A stretch of 24,529 nt of DNA from Litorisediminicola beolgyonensis (GCF_042679605.1 NZ_JBHTMU010000050.1:1-24529); one strand, 5' to 3'. Shown: positions 1 to 7,795, counted from the stretch's first letter. Translations and numbers: made by a program. The notes: generated from the letters alone by a model not told the origin.

Positions 1-101
1 CGCTGCCGCCCGAGCTCCTTCGAGACCGCCTCCGCGATCTCCGGATCGCGCTCGGCGAGCGACTGGGTGAAAAAGCCTTCAGAGCGATGCGGGGCATTCA
101 T
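1..101 (-). CDS. glyA: Serine hydroxymethyltransferase, N-terminal fragment (cut by window edge)
   Basis: Only the first 33 codons are inside the window, read leftwards from an ATG at 101. The peptide begins MNAPHRSEGFFTQSLAERD and continues to ELGRQ, which is the typical N-terminus of alphaproteobacterial GlyA (GFFTxSLAERDPEI...ELGRQ). GlyA is the cytosolic PLP enzyme that interconverts serine and glycine while loading one-carbon units on tetrahydrofolate. The PLP lysine and the rest of the fold lie outside the window. A GGGAGG ribosome-binding site sits about 6 bases before the ATG. The gene is divergent from nadK, with about 210 bp between them. The family assignment rests only on this short stretch, but the match to remembered GlyA N-termini is close. 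Confidence 0.85.
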   Translation of the reverse strand, partial: MNAPHRSEGFFTQSLAERDPEIAEAVSKELGRQ

Positions 102-146
102 GGCAAACCTCCCGGGGTTGCAGATCAGTGCAGGGGTTTCGTCGTC

Positions 147-166
147 GCGTTTCCTATCGGAAACGC
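147..166. promoter_or_regulatory. Perfect inverted repeat in the glyA-nadK divergent intergenic region
   Basis: GCGTTTCC (147-154) and GGAAACGC (159-166) form a perfect 8-bp inverted repeat around TATC. It lies 45-65 bp upstream of the glyA start on the minus strand and about 145 bp upstream of nadK. No T-run follows on either strand, so a terminator is unlikely. An operator for a dimeric regulator, or a short hairpin in the glyA 5' leader, are the likelier readings. The binding factor is unknown. Confidence 0.4.
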
Positions 167-310
167 ATCGGGTTTGAAACGAGTTATTCTGTGACGCCTT
201 CCCTATGTAAAGCGCCCAGAGACCAAAACCCGACCGTTTGCGGCAAGTTGCTGGCCCCCCGGGAAAACTTGTGCTTCTTTCGGACACGAGTGACGAAGAC
301 AGGAACCGGG

Positions 311-1072
311 ATGACCCTCCGGATCGCCTTTGCGGCCTCCAATGCACCGATCGCGCAGGCCGCCCGCGAGGCGCTGTCGCGGCGCTACGGCGACCATGCC
401 GAGAAGGGCGCGGACGTGATCGTGGCGCTTGGCGGCGACGGGTTCATGCTCTCGACGCTGCATCGCACGCAGGCGCTGGACGCGCCGGTCTACGGGATGA
501 ATCGCGGCACCGTCGGCTTCCTGATGAACGAATATTCCGAGCACGGGCTCGAGGACCGGCTGGCCTCTGCCGAGGAGGCGGTGATCAACCCGCTCTCGAT
601 GCGGGCGGCGGATGCGCATGGGCAGGTGCATGAGGAACTGGCGATCAACGAGGTCTCGCTTCTGCGGCAGGGACCGCAGGCGGCGCGGCTCAGGATCAGC
701 GTCGATGGCAAGCTCCGGATGGCCGAGCTTGTCTGCGACGGGGCGCTGGTGGCCACGCCCGCGGGCTCGACGGCCTATAATTACTCGGCACACGGGCCGA
801 TCCTGCCCATCGGTTCGGACGTGCTGGCGCTGACGGCGATGTCGGCCTTCCGGCCGCGGCGCTGGCGCGGGGCGCTCCTGCCCAAGACCGCCGATGTGCG
901 CATCGAGGTGCTCGACCCCGAGAAACGCCCGGTGATGGCCGAGGCGGATGCGCGCTCGGTCCGGGACGTGGTGCAGGTCGATATCCGCTCGGAGCCGTCG
1001 ATCGCCCACCGGGTTCTGTTCGACCCCGGACACGGGCTGGAGGAAAGGCTGCTTCGCGAGCAGTTCGTGTGA
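311..1072 (+). CDS. nadK: NAD kinase
   Basis: The 253-residue product phosphorylates NAD to NADP in the cytosol. The diagnostic GGDG motif is at residues 41-44 (VIVALGGDGFML), where the aspartate acts in catalysis and metal binding. It is followed by NRGTVGFLMNEY near residue 65, an NEVSLLR segment, and the conserved ATPAGSTAYNYSAHGP substrate-binding loop around residues 153-168. Length and motif order fit alphaproteobacterial NadK, which is about 250 residues. The reading frame is open upstream to 128, but that extension is not NadK-like and the family starts at MTLRIAFAAS, so the ATG at 311 is chosen. Its ribosome-binding site (AGGAACCGGG) is moderate. The lipoprotein gene follows after 22 bp and may be co-transcribed. 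Confidence 0.93.
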   Translation: MTLRIAFAASNAPIAQAAREALSRRYGDHAEKGADVIVALGGDGFMLSTLHRTQALDAPVYGMNRGTVGFLMNEYSEHGLEDRLASAEEAVINPLSMRAADAHGQVHEELAINEVSLLRQGPQAARLRISVDGKLRMAELVCDGALVATPAGSTAYNYSAHGPILPIGSDVLALTAMSAFRPRRWRGALLPKTADVRIEVLDPEKRPVMAEADARSVRDVVQVDIRSEPSIAHRVLFDPGHGLEERLLREQFV

Positions 1073-1094
1073 GATCAGGGATGAGGAGAACGGC

Positions 1095-1646
1095 ATGGGA
1101 CTGACGATCAGGAGCGCCGCGGCGCTGGCGGCGGGCGCAGCGGCGCTCGCGGGCTGCGCCACGCCCGAGATGCCGCAGAAGGGCGCGTTCGTGCCGTTCT
1201 CCGAGGTCATGGCGGAGACCTCGGGCAAGCCGTGGGAATGCACCGCCTACGAGGCCGCGACAGACAGTTGCGAGGCGCTCTCGACCTATGAGCTGACCGG
1301 CGACCGGATCGACAGCCGCGGGCAGTTCGTCATCGACACCCGGCCCAGCATCATCGCCGCCGGCGCGGTGCGCTTCCGCGAGCGTGACGGGCGCGCCTGC
1401 GGCAATCTCGGCCAGATGCGGATGAGCTTTGACGGGCTCGACGATCCCCAGGCCGAAACCTTCATCCGCGAGGCGGTGCGTGCGACCTTCGGTCAGATGG
1501 GCGAGATCTGCGTCAGCTATTTCCGCGCGGGCGAGGACCGGTACGTGGTCGAGGCGCGCGATGCCGCGGGCGCCCTGATCCCCGACGGGACCGATGTCGT
1601 GACCTTCTTCGCCGACAAGAAGGCGCTGCGCGAGGCCGATCTCTAG
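1095..1646 (+). CDS. Putative lipoprotein of unknown function
   Basis: The 183-residue product begins with a lipoprotein signal: a short basic start, a run of alanines, and a lipobox ALAGC with Cys22 as the predicted lipidated residue. The mature protein would therefore be anchored to a membrane on the periplasmic face. I recognise no domain in the mature part. It has paired cysteines (roughly at residues 50, 60, 97 and 138) that could form disulfides in the periplasm. A frame-open extension to 948 overlaps nadK and lacks a signal sequence, so the ATG at 1095, preceded by GAGGAGAA, is chosen. It sits 22 bp after nadK and 50 bp before the DUF4396 gene on the same strand. The function is unknown. 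Confidence 0.8.
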   Translation: MGLTIRSAAALAAGAAALAGCATPEMPQKGAFVPFSEVMAETSGKPWECTAYEAATDSCEALSTYELTGDRIDSRGQFVIDTRPSIIAAGAVRFRERDGRACGNLGQMRMSFDGLDDPQAETFIREAVRATFGQMGEICVSYFRAGEDRYVVEARDAAGALIPDGTDVVTFFADKKALREADL

Positions 1647-1696
1647 GCGGAACAGTCGCCGGTGAAGGGCGTTGAGGGAGTGAAAGGAGCCTCCGC

Positions 1697-2413
1697 ATGG
1701 ACGCACTCGCCCGCTTCCTAGATTCGCCCGCCTTCCTGATCGGCTGGATCGTCCTGATGGTGCCCAGCCTCGTCTGGACGCTGCGCGATCTCTTCACCAG
1801 GAACGCGCATCTGATGCCGCTGATGAAGCTCGTCTGGGCGTTGACGGTGCTCTATTCCGGGCCGATCGGTCTGATGATCTACTGCTGGTCGGGCCGCAAG
1901 GAGATCGCGGCGGACGGGCTTTGGCGCCGCGCGGCGCGGTCGGTGGCGCATTGCTACTCGGGCTGCGGCATGGGCGAAATCCTCGGCGTGATCCTCGCGG
2001 CTGGCCTCTTGTCGCTCGGCGCGCATTGGGTCTCGGTGATCACCTTCTCGCTGGCCTATGTCTTCGGCTACGCGCTGACCGTGGGGCCGCTGGTGCAGGA
2101 CGGGGTCGATCTGCGCACCGCGCTCAAGGACGCGGCCATTGCCGAGACGCCGTCCATCACGGTGATGGAGGTGACGGCCATCGGCATTAGCCTATGGCTC
2201 GCGGGCGGCGCGGGGATCGGCGAGTTGCGGTTCTGGACCGCGCTGATCGTGTCGCTGACCTGCGGGCTCGCGGCGGCCTATCCGGTCAATGTTCTCCTGA
2301 TCCGATACGGCGTGAAGGAGGGGATGATGGATCCGCGGATGACCGATCATGGCGAGGGCCATGGCGATCACGACCATGGCGCCGCGCACGCCGGAGAGGG
2401 GCAGCACGCCTGA
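1697..2413 (+). CDS. DUF4396-type integral membrane protein with His-rich tail
   Basis: The 238-residue polytopic protein has about six hydrophobic segments (roughly residues 10-27, 41-60, 88-108, 114-134, 155-173 and 177-198). The segment LVWALTVLYSGPIGLMIYCWSGRKE and the following SVAHCYSGCGMGEILG resemble DUF4396, which I recall for its TGPxGL and HC...G motifs. The C-terminal 30 residues are hydrophilic and histidine-rich (HGEGHGDHDHGAAH), like metal-binding tails of metal transporters. Together with the His-Cys pairs in the membrane part this suggests metal handling, but that is inference because DUF4396 has no settled function. The start ATG at 1697 follows AAAGGAGCCTCCGC, a good ribosome-binding site. 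Confidence 0.75.
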   Translation: MDALARFLDSPAFLIGWIVLMVPSLVWTLRDLFTRNAHLMPLMKLVWALTVLYSGPIGLMIYCWSGRKEIAADGLWRRAARSVAHCYSGCGMGEILGVILAAGLLSLGAHWVSVITFSLAYVFGYALTVGPLVQDGVDLRTALKDAAIAETPSITVMEVTAIGISLWLAGGAGIGELRFWTALIVSLTCGLAAAYPVNVLLIRYGVKEGMMDPRMTDHGEGHGDHDHGAAHAGEGQHA

Positions 2414-2434
2414 GCGTCTGCCCTGACAGGCGCG

Positions 2435-2459
2435 AAGGTTGCGGTATTGGCGCAACCTT
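2435..2459 (+). terminator. 9-bp perfect hairpin downstream of the DUF4396 gene
   Basis: AAGGTTGCG (2435-2443) and CGCAACCTT (2451-2459) form a perfect 9-bp inverted repeat with a 7-base loop, 22 bp after the DUF4396 stop codon. No uninterrupted T-run follows, so it is at best a weak intrinsic terminator. It could instead be an operator or leader hairpin for the peroxidase gene that starts at 2574. Confidence 0.35.
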
Positions 2460-2573
2460 GAATTGCGTCGTGTCTTCATTCACGCTACGTTGACGCCGGG
2501 TCATTTACACCCGCCCCAACGGTATTTTCCGAGTTGCGATTTTCTGCGCGCATTTTCAGCAAGGAGATTTTCC

Positions 2574-4082
2574 ATGGCCCATGGGTCCGCTCACTTTGAC
2601 GTCCTCGCCCCCCGTTCCCCCTTCTATCACGGTCCGTTCGGCCGCATCTGTCCCGATCTGCCCCCCTGGGATCCGAAACTGCCCGACGCGATGCTCTTCG
2701 AGATCGCCAACACGCATATGGTCGAGCGCCCCGGCATGGAGCCGGCGGAGCTGAAGGGCCAGGCCTCGGTCGAGGCGCTGGAGGCCGAGTTCGGCTCGAC
2801 CATCCCGGCGGGCTATACCTATTTCGGACAATTCGTCGATCACGACATCACCTTCGACCCGGCCTCGAGCCTGATGAGGCAGAACGACCCGAACGGGTTG
2901 CGCAATTTTCGCACGCCGCGGCTCGATCTCGACAATCTCTATGGCAGCGGGCCGGACGATCAGCCCTATCTCTACGATGCCGATGACAAGGCGAAGATGG
3001 CCATCGGCGCGGTCGAGGGGCGGCCTGATCTGCCGGACCTTCCGCGCTTCGGCGACCGGGCGCTGATCGGCGACATGCGCAACGACGAGAACGCGATGGT
3101 GAGCCAGCTGCAGCTGGCGTTCCTTCTGGCGCATAACACGCTTGTCGACCGGGCGCGGGCCGCCGATCCCGACGCCGACACCCACACGGTGTTCGAGCGC
3201 GCGCGGCGCTCGCTGCGCTGGCTCTACCAGCACATCGTGCTGCGCGATTTCCTGCCGCGCATCTGCCTGCCGGATGTGGTGTCCTGTGCGCTCTGCCTCG
3301 ACACCGCCTGCGGCGGGCGCAAGGTCTGGAAATGCGGGCTCGACGATGTCTATGGCTGGAAGAACCAGCCCTTCATGCCGGTCGAGTTCTCGGGCGCGGC
3401 CTATCGCTTCGGCCATTCGATGGTGCGCAACGCCTACCAGACGAACTTCCCCGAGCGCGGCTTCTCGGACCCGGCGACGGGCGACCGGCTCTTCGTGCCG
3501 ATCTTCGACAACGTGGCCGGGAGCGACGGCGACGACCTGAGGGGCTTCCGCAAGATGGAGGCGAAGAACTGCATCCAGTGGGACTGGTTCCTCGAAATGG
3601 AGAGCTCGGGCGGGCCGTTCCCGCAGCGGGCGCGCAAGATCGACACCAAGCTCGCCAACGCGCTGGCCTTCCTCTTCGAGGGCGCGGCGGGCGAGCCCCT
3701 GAACGTGCTCGCCTTCCGCAACCTCAAGCGCGGAATCGCGCTGGGCCTGCCCTCGGGCACGGATGTGGCGCGGAAGATGTGCCTCGAGCCGGTGGCGCTG
3801 GAGCCGGGCGAGCCGGACGCGCTCTGGTACTATATCCTCAAGGAGGCGGAGCTTGGCGGAGGCAATTCGCTCGGTCGGATGGGCTCGATCATCGTCGCGG
3901 CGGTGTTCTCGGGGCTTCTGAAGGGCGATCCGAACTCTTGGCTCAACATCGCGCCCTGCTGGACGCCGTCCGACGACCCGCTCCTGAGGCCGGGCGAGGA
4001 CAATGTCGACGATCCGAACTGGACGCTGGCGTCGATCATCCGGCTGGCCGGAATCAAGCCCGACGGCGTGGGCTTCGCGTGA
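2574..4082 (+). CDS. Animal-type haem peroxidase (peroxidase-cyclooxygenase superfamily)
   Basis: The 502-residue product carries the core of the animal haem peroxidase fold. The distal site is GQFVDHD (residues 85-91), with Gln86, Asp89 and His90 matching the distal Gln, haem-linking Asp and distal His of myeloperoxidase. GDMRNDEN (166-173) supplies the distal Arg169 and Glu172, the latter aligned with the haem-ester Glu. YRFGHSMVRN gives the proximal His281. The position that is Met in myeloperoxidase (sulfonium link) is Asn173 here. No Sec or Tat signal is visible, so the protein is cytosolic or leaves by a signal-less route. A cysteine cluster at about 231-254 (CLP...CALCLDTAC...KC) may bind a metal or form disulfides. 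The ATG at 2574 is chosen for its AAGGAG site; longer in-frame openings have no coding character. The likely reaction is H2O2-dependent oxidation, with substrate unknown. Confidence 0.88.
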   Translation: MAHGSAHFDVLAPRSPFYHGPFGRICPDLPPWDPKLPDAMLFEIANTHMVERPGMEPAELKGQASVEALEAEFGSTIPAGYTYFGQFVDHDITFDPASSLMRQNDPNGLRNFRTPRLDLDNLYGSGPDDQPYLYDADDKAKMAIGAVEGRPDLPDLPRFGDRALIGDMRNDENAMVSQLQLAFLLAHNTLVDRARAADPDADTHTVFERARRSLRWLYQHIVLRDFLPRICLPDVVSCALCLDTACGGRKVWKCGLDDVYGWKNQPFMPVEFSGAAYRFGHSMVRNAYQTNFPERGFSDPATGDRLFVPIFDNVAGSDGDDLRGFRKMEAKNCIQWDWFLEMESSGGPFPQRARKIDTKLANALAFLFEGAAGEPLNVLAFRNLKRGIALGLPSGTDVARKMCLEPVALEPGEPDALWYYILKEAELGGGNSLGRMGSIIVAAVFSGLLKGDPNSWLNIAPCWTPSDDPLLRPGEDNVDDPNWTLASIIRLAGIKPDGVGFA

Positions 4083-4144
4083 TTCCCTGAGGTCCCCAAG
4101 GGAGCGGGCGGCCGGCATCCCCAAGACGGCACCCGCGCCCCCCG

Positions 4145-4185
4145 CGCGCCCGGTCCCTGTGTGGTACGGACCGGGCGCGTTTTTT
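4145..4185 (+). terminator. Intrinsic terminator of the peroxidase gene
   Basis: A perfect 12-bp GC-rich stem (CGCGCCCGGTCC at 4145-4156 with GGACCGGGCGCG at 4168-4179) and an 11-base loop are followed at once by six T residues (4180-4185). This is a textbook Rho-independent terminator 62 bp after the peroxidase stop codon. It also marks the left limit of the resident high-GC sequence: composition changes right after it. Confidence 0.92.
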
Positions 4186-4556
4186 GTGGGGGGGAGGTGG
4201 TAAGTTTAGGGGCTTCGCCTCTCGCGACCACTGTCAGCGATTACGTATAGCGTGGGCCTGGGTGAAAAGCGGTCGCTATCTGAGGAAGTCACGAGGGACG
4301 GAAATATGCAAACACGAACGGAAGGCTCGAGAGTATGGAGGATACAATACTCCAAAGCTGTTAGGGTTGCCGAAACAGGAAGGCTTTCGGCGCAAGTCAA
4401 ATATAATTGTCTATTAGCAAGATACTGCGCTAATGCGCATTGACATCGCCGTTTTGCTCTTGTGATCTGCATCCAACAAACTCCCTAACCTATGGCTGCT
4501 AGTGCCCGAGGGTTGAGGTGAGAGGGAGGAAATCTAGTTGTGGAGCGGAAAATTTT
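4186..4556. other. Non-coding, AT-richer leader of the OLD nuclease gene
   Basis: This stretch of about 370 bases has no gene I can support. Short open frames cross it in several phases (for example a GTG-started one from 4252 to 4443), but none has a convincing ribosome-binding site or a recognisable product. It contains several small dyads: GAGTAT/ATACTC (4331-4336 and 4347-4352), CCGAAA/TTTCGG (4370-4375 and 4385-4390) and GCGC-TAAT-GCGC (4427-4438). A TTGACA box at 4440-4445 could be a -35 element, but no good -10 lies at the right distance. It probably holds the promoter and leader of the nuclease gene, and possibly a small RNA. Confidence 0.5.
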
Positions 4557-6230
4557 ATGAAACTGCGTGAGGTTGGCGCGAGATGCTTTCGCACCCTTGA
4601 AGACCTGAAGATAACTTTCGAAGACAATTATTGTACCCTGAGCGGTCGCAATAACGCGGGAAAGACTGCTATAGTCAAGATAATAAGGCACTTTCTCGAT
4701 GATGAGGATCGGCCATATTTCCACGCAGAGAACTCTTTGTCCTTTGATCGCGACCATACCCAATGGTCTGATACTGAAGAGATGGAGATTTCCCTTCGCC
4801 TTGAGCTTGATCGTCATGATGACGCGGAGGTATTTTATGTTGTGGATAAATTTAGCTCTAAGCCAATCGAGGGCGATACGGCACACGTCATGTTGGCGGA
4901 GAAATTCCTTAAGTCAGGTGGGAGCCAGATAAAGTGCTCTGTAAATGAAAATGAACTCGATAGTCAGAATTCAAGCGAAATCTCCAAAAAGCTTAAGTCT
5001 GCTGCAAATTTAGTTGTGCACAACTCCACCGCGCCACATAGGCGACTTTACTTTTTTTCTGGGGAGATGACTGAGGTTCTCGAGTCGCATTTTTCGCAAG
5101 AAGATAGGAAAAAAATCCAAGACGCTGAAAAAAATCTTTCAAATAAGGTCAAGTCTGCAGCGAGGCAGCATAAAGAAGAGTTGAGTCAACTTTTGGGACG
5201 TCTCGGCGAGAACTACGAAGTCGAATTGACGACCCTTGACAGGGGCGGCTCCTCGCGATTTCCGCTGAACGTAAAGCTTAACGATAAAAGTGTTGATGCC
5301 AACTTAGGAGGTTGGGGCTCTGGAACGCAAAACAGAACAAGGGTCTTGATATCAGTTCTGGAGGCGGATCGTATCCGAAAATCACAAGCTGCGGAGAATC
5401 GTTCGACGCCGGTGGTAATTGTGGAGGAACCTGAAAGCTTCCTGCATCCCTCTGCTCAAGCTGAATTTGGAAAAGTGCTGAACAATCTCGCGGAAGACTT
5501 CGGTATACAAATCGTCACAACAACCCATAGCCCCTATATGCTAAATCAGAATAACCCCGGCGCCAATCTTCTCTTGGAGCGGAGGGTTATTCGTAAGAAG
5601 CTGAAAGAGACAACTCAAATTAAAGCGTCGGGAGATGATTGGATGCTGCCGTTTGCCGACAATTTGGGTGTAGTGTCCGATGAATTCATACCTTGGAAGA
5701 AAATTATTGGATCGGCGAACTCAAGAATTCTGCTGGTTGAGGGAGAGATTGATGTTGAGTACTTAGAATTTATACGGCAGAACTATCCCGATATTTACCA
5801 CTTGCCAGAAGATGTTCAGATCGTCTCTTATGGTGGGAAAGATGCGCTGAAAAATACTCAAGTCTTGCAATTCATGATCTCTCGCCTCGATAAAGCATAT
5901 ATCACATTCGATCTGGATGCTAAGCATGAAGTCGTTAAAAAGCTCCAGTCTATTGGTCTAACTGAAGAAGCTGATTACTGCGCTATCGGCCTAGATAAGC
6001 CCGGGCAGGAGTGCATAGAAGGTCTTCTTCCTCAATCTCTTCTTGCAGAGGTTTATGCCGAAAATGTTGAGGATATAATGGCTCTCGGATCTGCAAGCTC
6101 CGCAGCCAAAAAGTCTGCAAAGGGTAACCTGAAAAAAGCCTCGTTGGAAAAATTTAAGGCTGGTACCTTGAAGAGTTCTCAAATTCCAGAGATGGCGAAG
6201 CTGCTGAAAAAAATAGCTAAGTCCTTTTGA
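4557..6230 (+). CDS. OLD-family ATP-dependent endonuclease (AAA ATPase plus TOPRIM)
   Basis: The 557-residue product combines an SMC/ABC-like ATPase with a C-terminal TOPRIM nuclease domain. The Walker A motif is GRNNAGKT (residues 30-37). A charged, probably coiled-coil insert spans about 180-212, the signature-like GSGTQNR is at 254-260, and Walker B is VVIVEEP (286-292). The H-loop histidine is His324 in TTTHSPYML. The TOPRIM acidic motif is LLVEGEID (392-399, Glu395), followed by SYGGKDALKN (424-433) and FDLDA (451-455). All key residues appear intact. Known OLD proteins and the Gabija GajA subunit are DNA nucleases that act in anti-phage defence. No UvrD-like helicase is adjacent, so a class 1 (solitary) OLD is the better call. 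Its AT-rich codon use contrasts sharply with its neighbours. The ATG at 4557 gives the family N-terminus MKLREV; a GTG at 4518 is the alternative start. Confidence 0.88.
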   Translation: MKLREVGARCFRTLEDLKITFEDNYCTLSGRNNAGKTAIVKIIRHFLDDEDRPYFHAENSLSFDRDHTQWSDTEEMEISLRLELDRHDDAEVFYVVDKFSSKPIEGDTAHVMLAEKFLKSGGSQIKCSVNENELDSQNSSEISKKLKSAANLVVHNSTAPHRRLYFFSGEMTEVLESHFSQEDRKKIQDAEKNLSNKVKSAARQHKEELSQLLGRLGENYEVELTTLDRGGSSRFPLNVKLNDKSVDANLGGWGSGTQNRTRVLISVLEADRIRKSQAAENRSTPVVIVEEPESFLHPSAQAEFGKVLNNLAEDFGIQIVTTTHSPYMLNQNNPGANLLLERRVIRKKLKETTQIKASGDDWMLPFADNLGVVSDEFIPWKKIIGSANSRILLVEGEIDVEYLEFIRQNYPDIYHLPEDVQIVSYGGKDALKNTQVLQFMISRLDKAYITFDLDAKHEVVKKLQSIGLTEEADYCAIGLDKPGQECIEGLLPQSLLAEVYAENVEDIMALGSASSAAKKSAKGNLKKASLEKFKAGTLKSSQIPEMAKLLKKIAKSF

Positions 6231-6435
6231 AGTTGGTTGAGTTGCGTTGGAGGGGCGGGCTTTACGGCTTGTGCATAGAGCTTCGGGATTCGCACTGTTC
6301 ATCGCGCCGCCGCTACGACAATTCACATGTCCTCATTAGGCCTAAACCATTCGTCGAAGACATTTTTAAAAAGTCGTTTACCGCGCCCGCCGGATCGTAA
6401 CTCATCGCTTGTGTCTTGCCTCTTCAATCTCCCCC
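6231..6435. other. Intergenic junction between the OLD gene and pobA
   Basis: About 205 bases separate the two convergent genes. The composition is intermediate, with an AT-rich patch around 6361-6379 (an ATTTTTAAAAAGT core, nearly palindromic). I see no strong intrinsic terminator for either gene, no tRNA, and no direct repeat shared with the left side of the AT-rich segment. This is the likely right junction of the acquired segment. Confidence 0.4.
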
Positions 6436-7620
6436 TCACTCCAGGGGCAGGCCCACGTAGTTCTCCGCGATGGCGCGGGAGGCGGCTTCGGAGCTGGCGG
6501 TGAAGTCGAACTCGGCGCGTTGCATGCGTTTCTCGAAGGGGGAGTTCTCGGGGAACTGGTGCATCAGGGTGGAGAGCTGCCAAGAGAAGCGCTCGACCTT
6601 CCAGACGCGGGTCAGCACGGTCTCGGAATAGCTGTCGATATAGGCGTCGTTGCCCTTGGTGTAATGCTCGATCAGCGCGCGGGACAGGAGGCGGACATCG
6701 GCCACTGCGAGGTTCAGGCCCTTGGCGCCGGTGGGCGGCACGATATGGGCGGCGTCACCGGCGAGGAACATGTTGCCGTAGCGCATGGGCTCGGCGACGA
6801 AGCTGCGCAGGGGCGCGATGCTCTTCTCGAAGGAGGGGCCGGTCTGCAGGTCGGCGGCGGTGTCGGGGCCGAGGCGGAGGGCGAGCTCCTCCCAGAACCT
6901 CTCGTCGGACCAGTCCGAGACATCGTCGTCGAGATCGCACTGGATGTAGTAGCGCGAGCGGGTCTTGGAGCGCTGCGAGGCCAGCGCGAAGCCGCGTTCG
7001 TGATGGGCGTAGATCAGCTCGTGGCTGACCGGGGGCTTCTCGACCATGATGCCGAGCCAGCCGAACGGGTAGACGCGCTCGAAGGTGCGCAGGGTGTCGG
7101 CGGGAATGGCCTGGCGCGAGACGCCGTGATAGCCGTCGCAGCCCGCCACGTAATCGCAGGAGATCTCGATCTCCTCGCCCTCATGGGTGAAGCGGACCTT
7201 GGGGCTGTCGCTCTTGAGGTCGGTGGGCGTGACGTTGTCGACGTTGAAGTAGAAGCGCTGATCCTCGGCGAAGCGGCGGTCGAAGAGATCCTTGGTCACC
7301 TCGGTCTGGCCGTAGACGGTGACGGTCTTGCCGGTCAGGCCCTTGAGGTCGATGCGGTGGCGCTCGCCGTCGAAGCTCAGGTCGAAGCCGTCATGGACGA
7401 GCCCCTCGCGGTGGCAGCGCTCGGCGACCCCGGCCTCTTCCAGCGCGGTCACGGTGCCCTGTTCGAGGACGCCTGCACGGATGCGGCCCTCGATATAGGC
7501 GCGGTCGCGGCGGTCGAGCACGATGGTGTCCACCCCGGCATTGGCCAGGAGCTGGGACAGGAGAAGGCCGCTCGGGCCGGACCCGATGATGCAGACGGAG
7601 GTCGAGACATGTGTGGTCAT
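6436..7620 (-). CDS. pobA: 4-hydroxybenzoate 3-monooxygenase
   Basis: The 394-residue flavoprotein converts 4-hydroxybenzoate to protocatechuate with NAD(P)H and O2, feeding the protocatechuate branch of the beta-ketoadipate pathway in the cytosol. It has the FAD-binding GSGPSG (13-18), the DG motif CDGYHGVSR (161-169) and the GD motif GDAAHIVPPTGAKGLN (288-303). Residues matching the known active site of the Pseudomonas enzyme are all present at a constant offset of three: Tyr204, Ser215, Arg217, Pro296, Thr297 and Tyr388. Length equals the family's usual 390-395. A GGGGAG site precedes the ATG at 7620. It is transcribed divergently from the AraC-type regulator, the classic pobA-pobR arrangement. 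Confidence 0.97.
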   Translation of the reverse strand: MTTHVSTSVCIIGSGPSGLLLSQLLANAGVDTIVLDRRDRAYIEGRIRAGVLEQGTVTALEEAGVAERCHREGLVHDGFDLSFDGERHRIDLKGLTGKTVTVYGQTEVTKDLFDRRFAEDQRFYFNVDNVTPTDLKSDSPKVRFTHEGEEIEISCDYVAGCDGYHGVSRQAIPADTLRTFERVYPFGWLGIMVEKPPVSHELIYAHHERGFALASQRSKTRSRYYIQCDLDDDVSDWSDERFWEELALRLGPDTAADLQTGPSFEKSIAPLRSFVAEPMRYGNMFLAGDAAHIVPPTGAKGLNLAVADVRLLSRALIEHYTKGNDAYIDSYSETVLTRVWKVERFSWQLSTLMHQFPENSPFEKRMQRAEFDFTASSEAASRAIAENYVGLPLE

Positions 7621-7795
7621 GAAAGGCTCCCCGGAGCTTGGACGAGTCGCGGCGCGGGGCCGCGGGTCCCGTGTGAGGTTGGGCTGTAAAATAGCGATCC
7701 TTCGGGGGTCGGGAATGGACAGGCTTGGAGAATACTTGCACTATCCGATCTGATTGCCGGTCCTTTGCGGGCGGCGTGCGCGGGGGAGATGCGCC

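Noticed and set aside
4145..4185. Transposon end or attachment site at the left edge of the AT-rich segment
   Set aside because: The repeat is a perfect stem followed directly by a T-run, so it is a terminator; no matching copy was seen on the right side of the segment.
4184..4443. Small open frames upstream of the OLD gene (from 4184 and 4252 on plus, and an antisense one at 4206-4472)
   Set aside because: No ribosome-binding site, no recognisable product and mutually overlapping frames; kept only as a non-coding leader.
4557..6230. Gabija system (GajA of GajAB)
   Set aside because: Gabija needs an adjacent UvrD-like helicase GajB. The next gene is pobA on the other strand, so only a solitary OLD call is supported.
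6323..6583. Minus-strand open frame ending in KRLFKNVFDEWFRPNEDM
   Set aside because: Most of it is out of frame within pobA; only the last part lies in the junction, so it is not a supportable gene.
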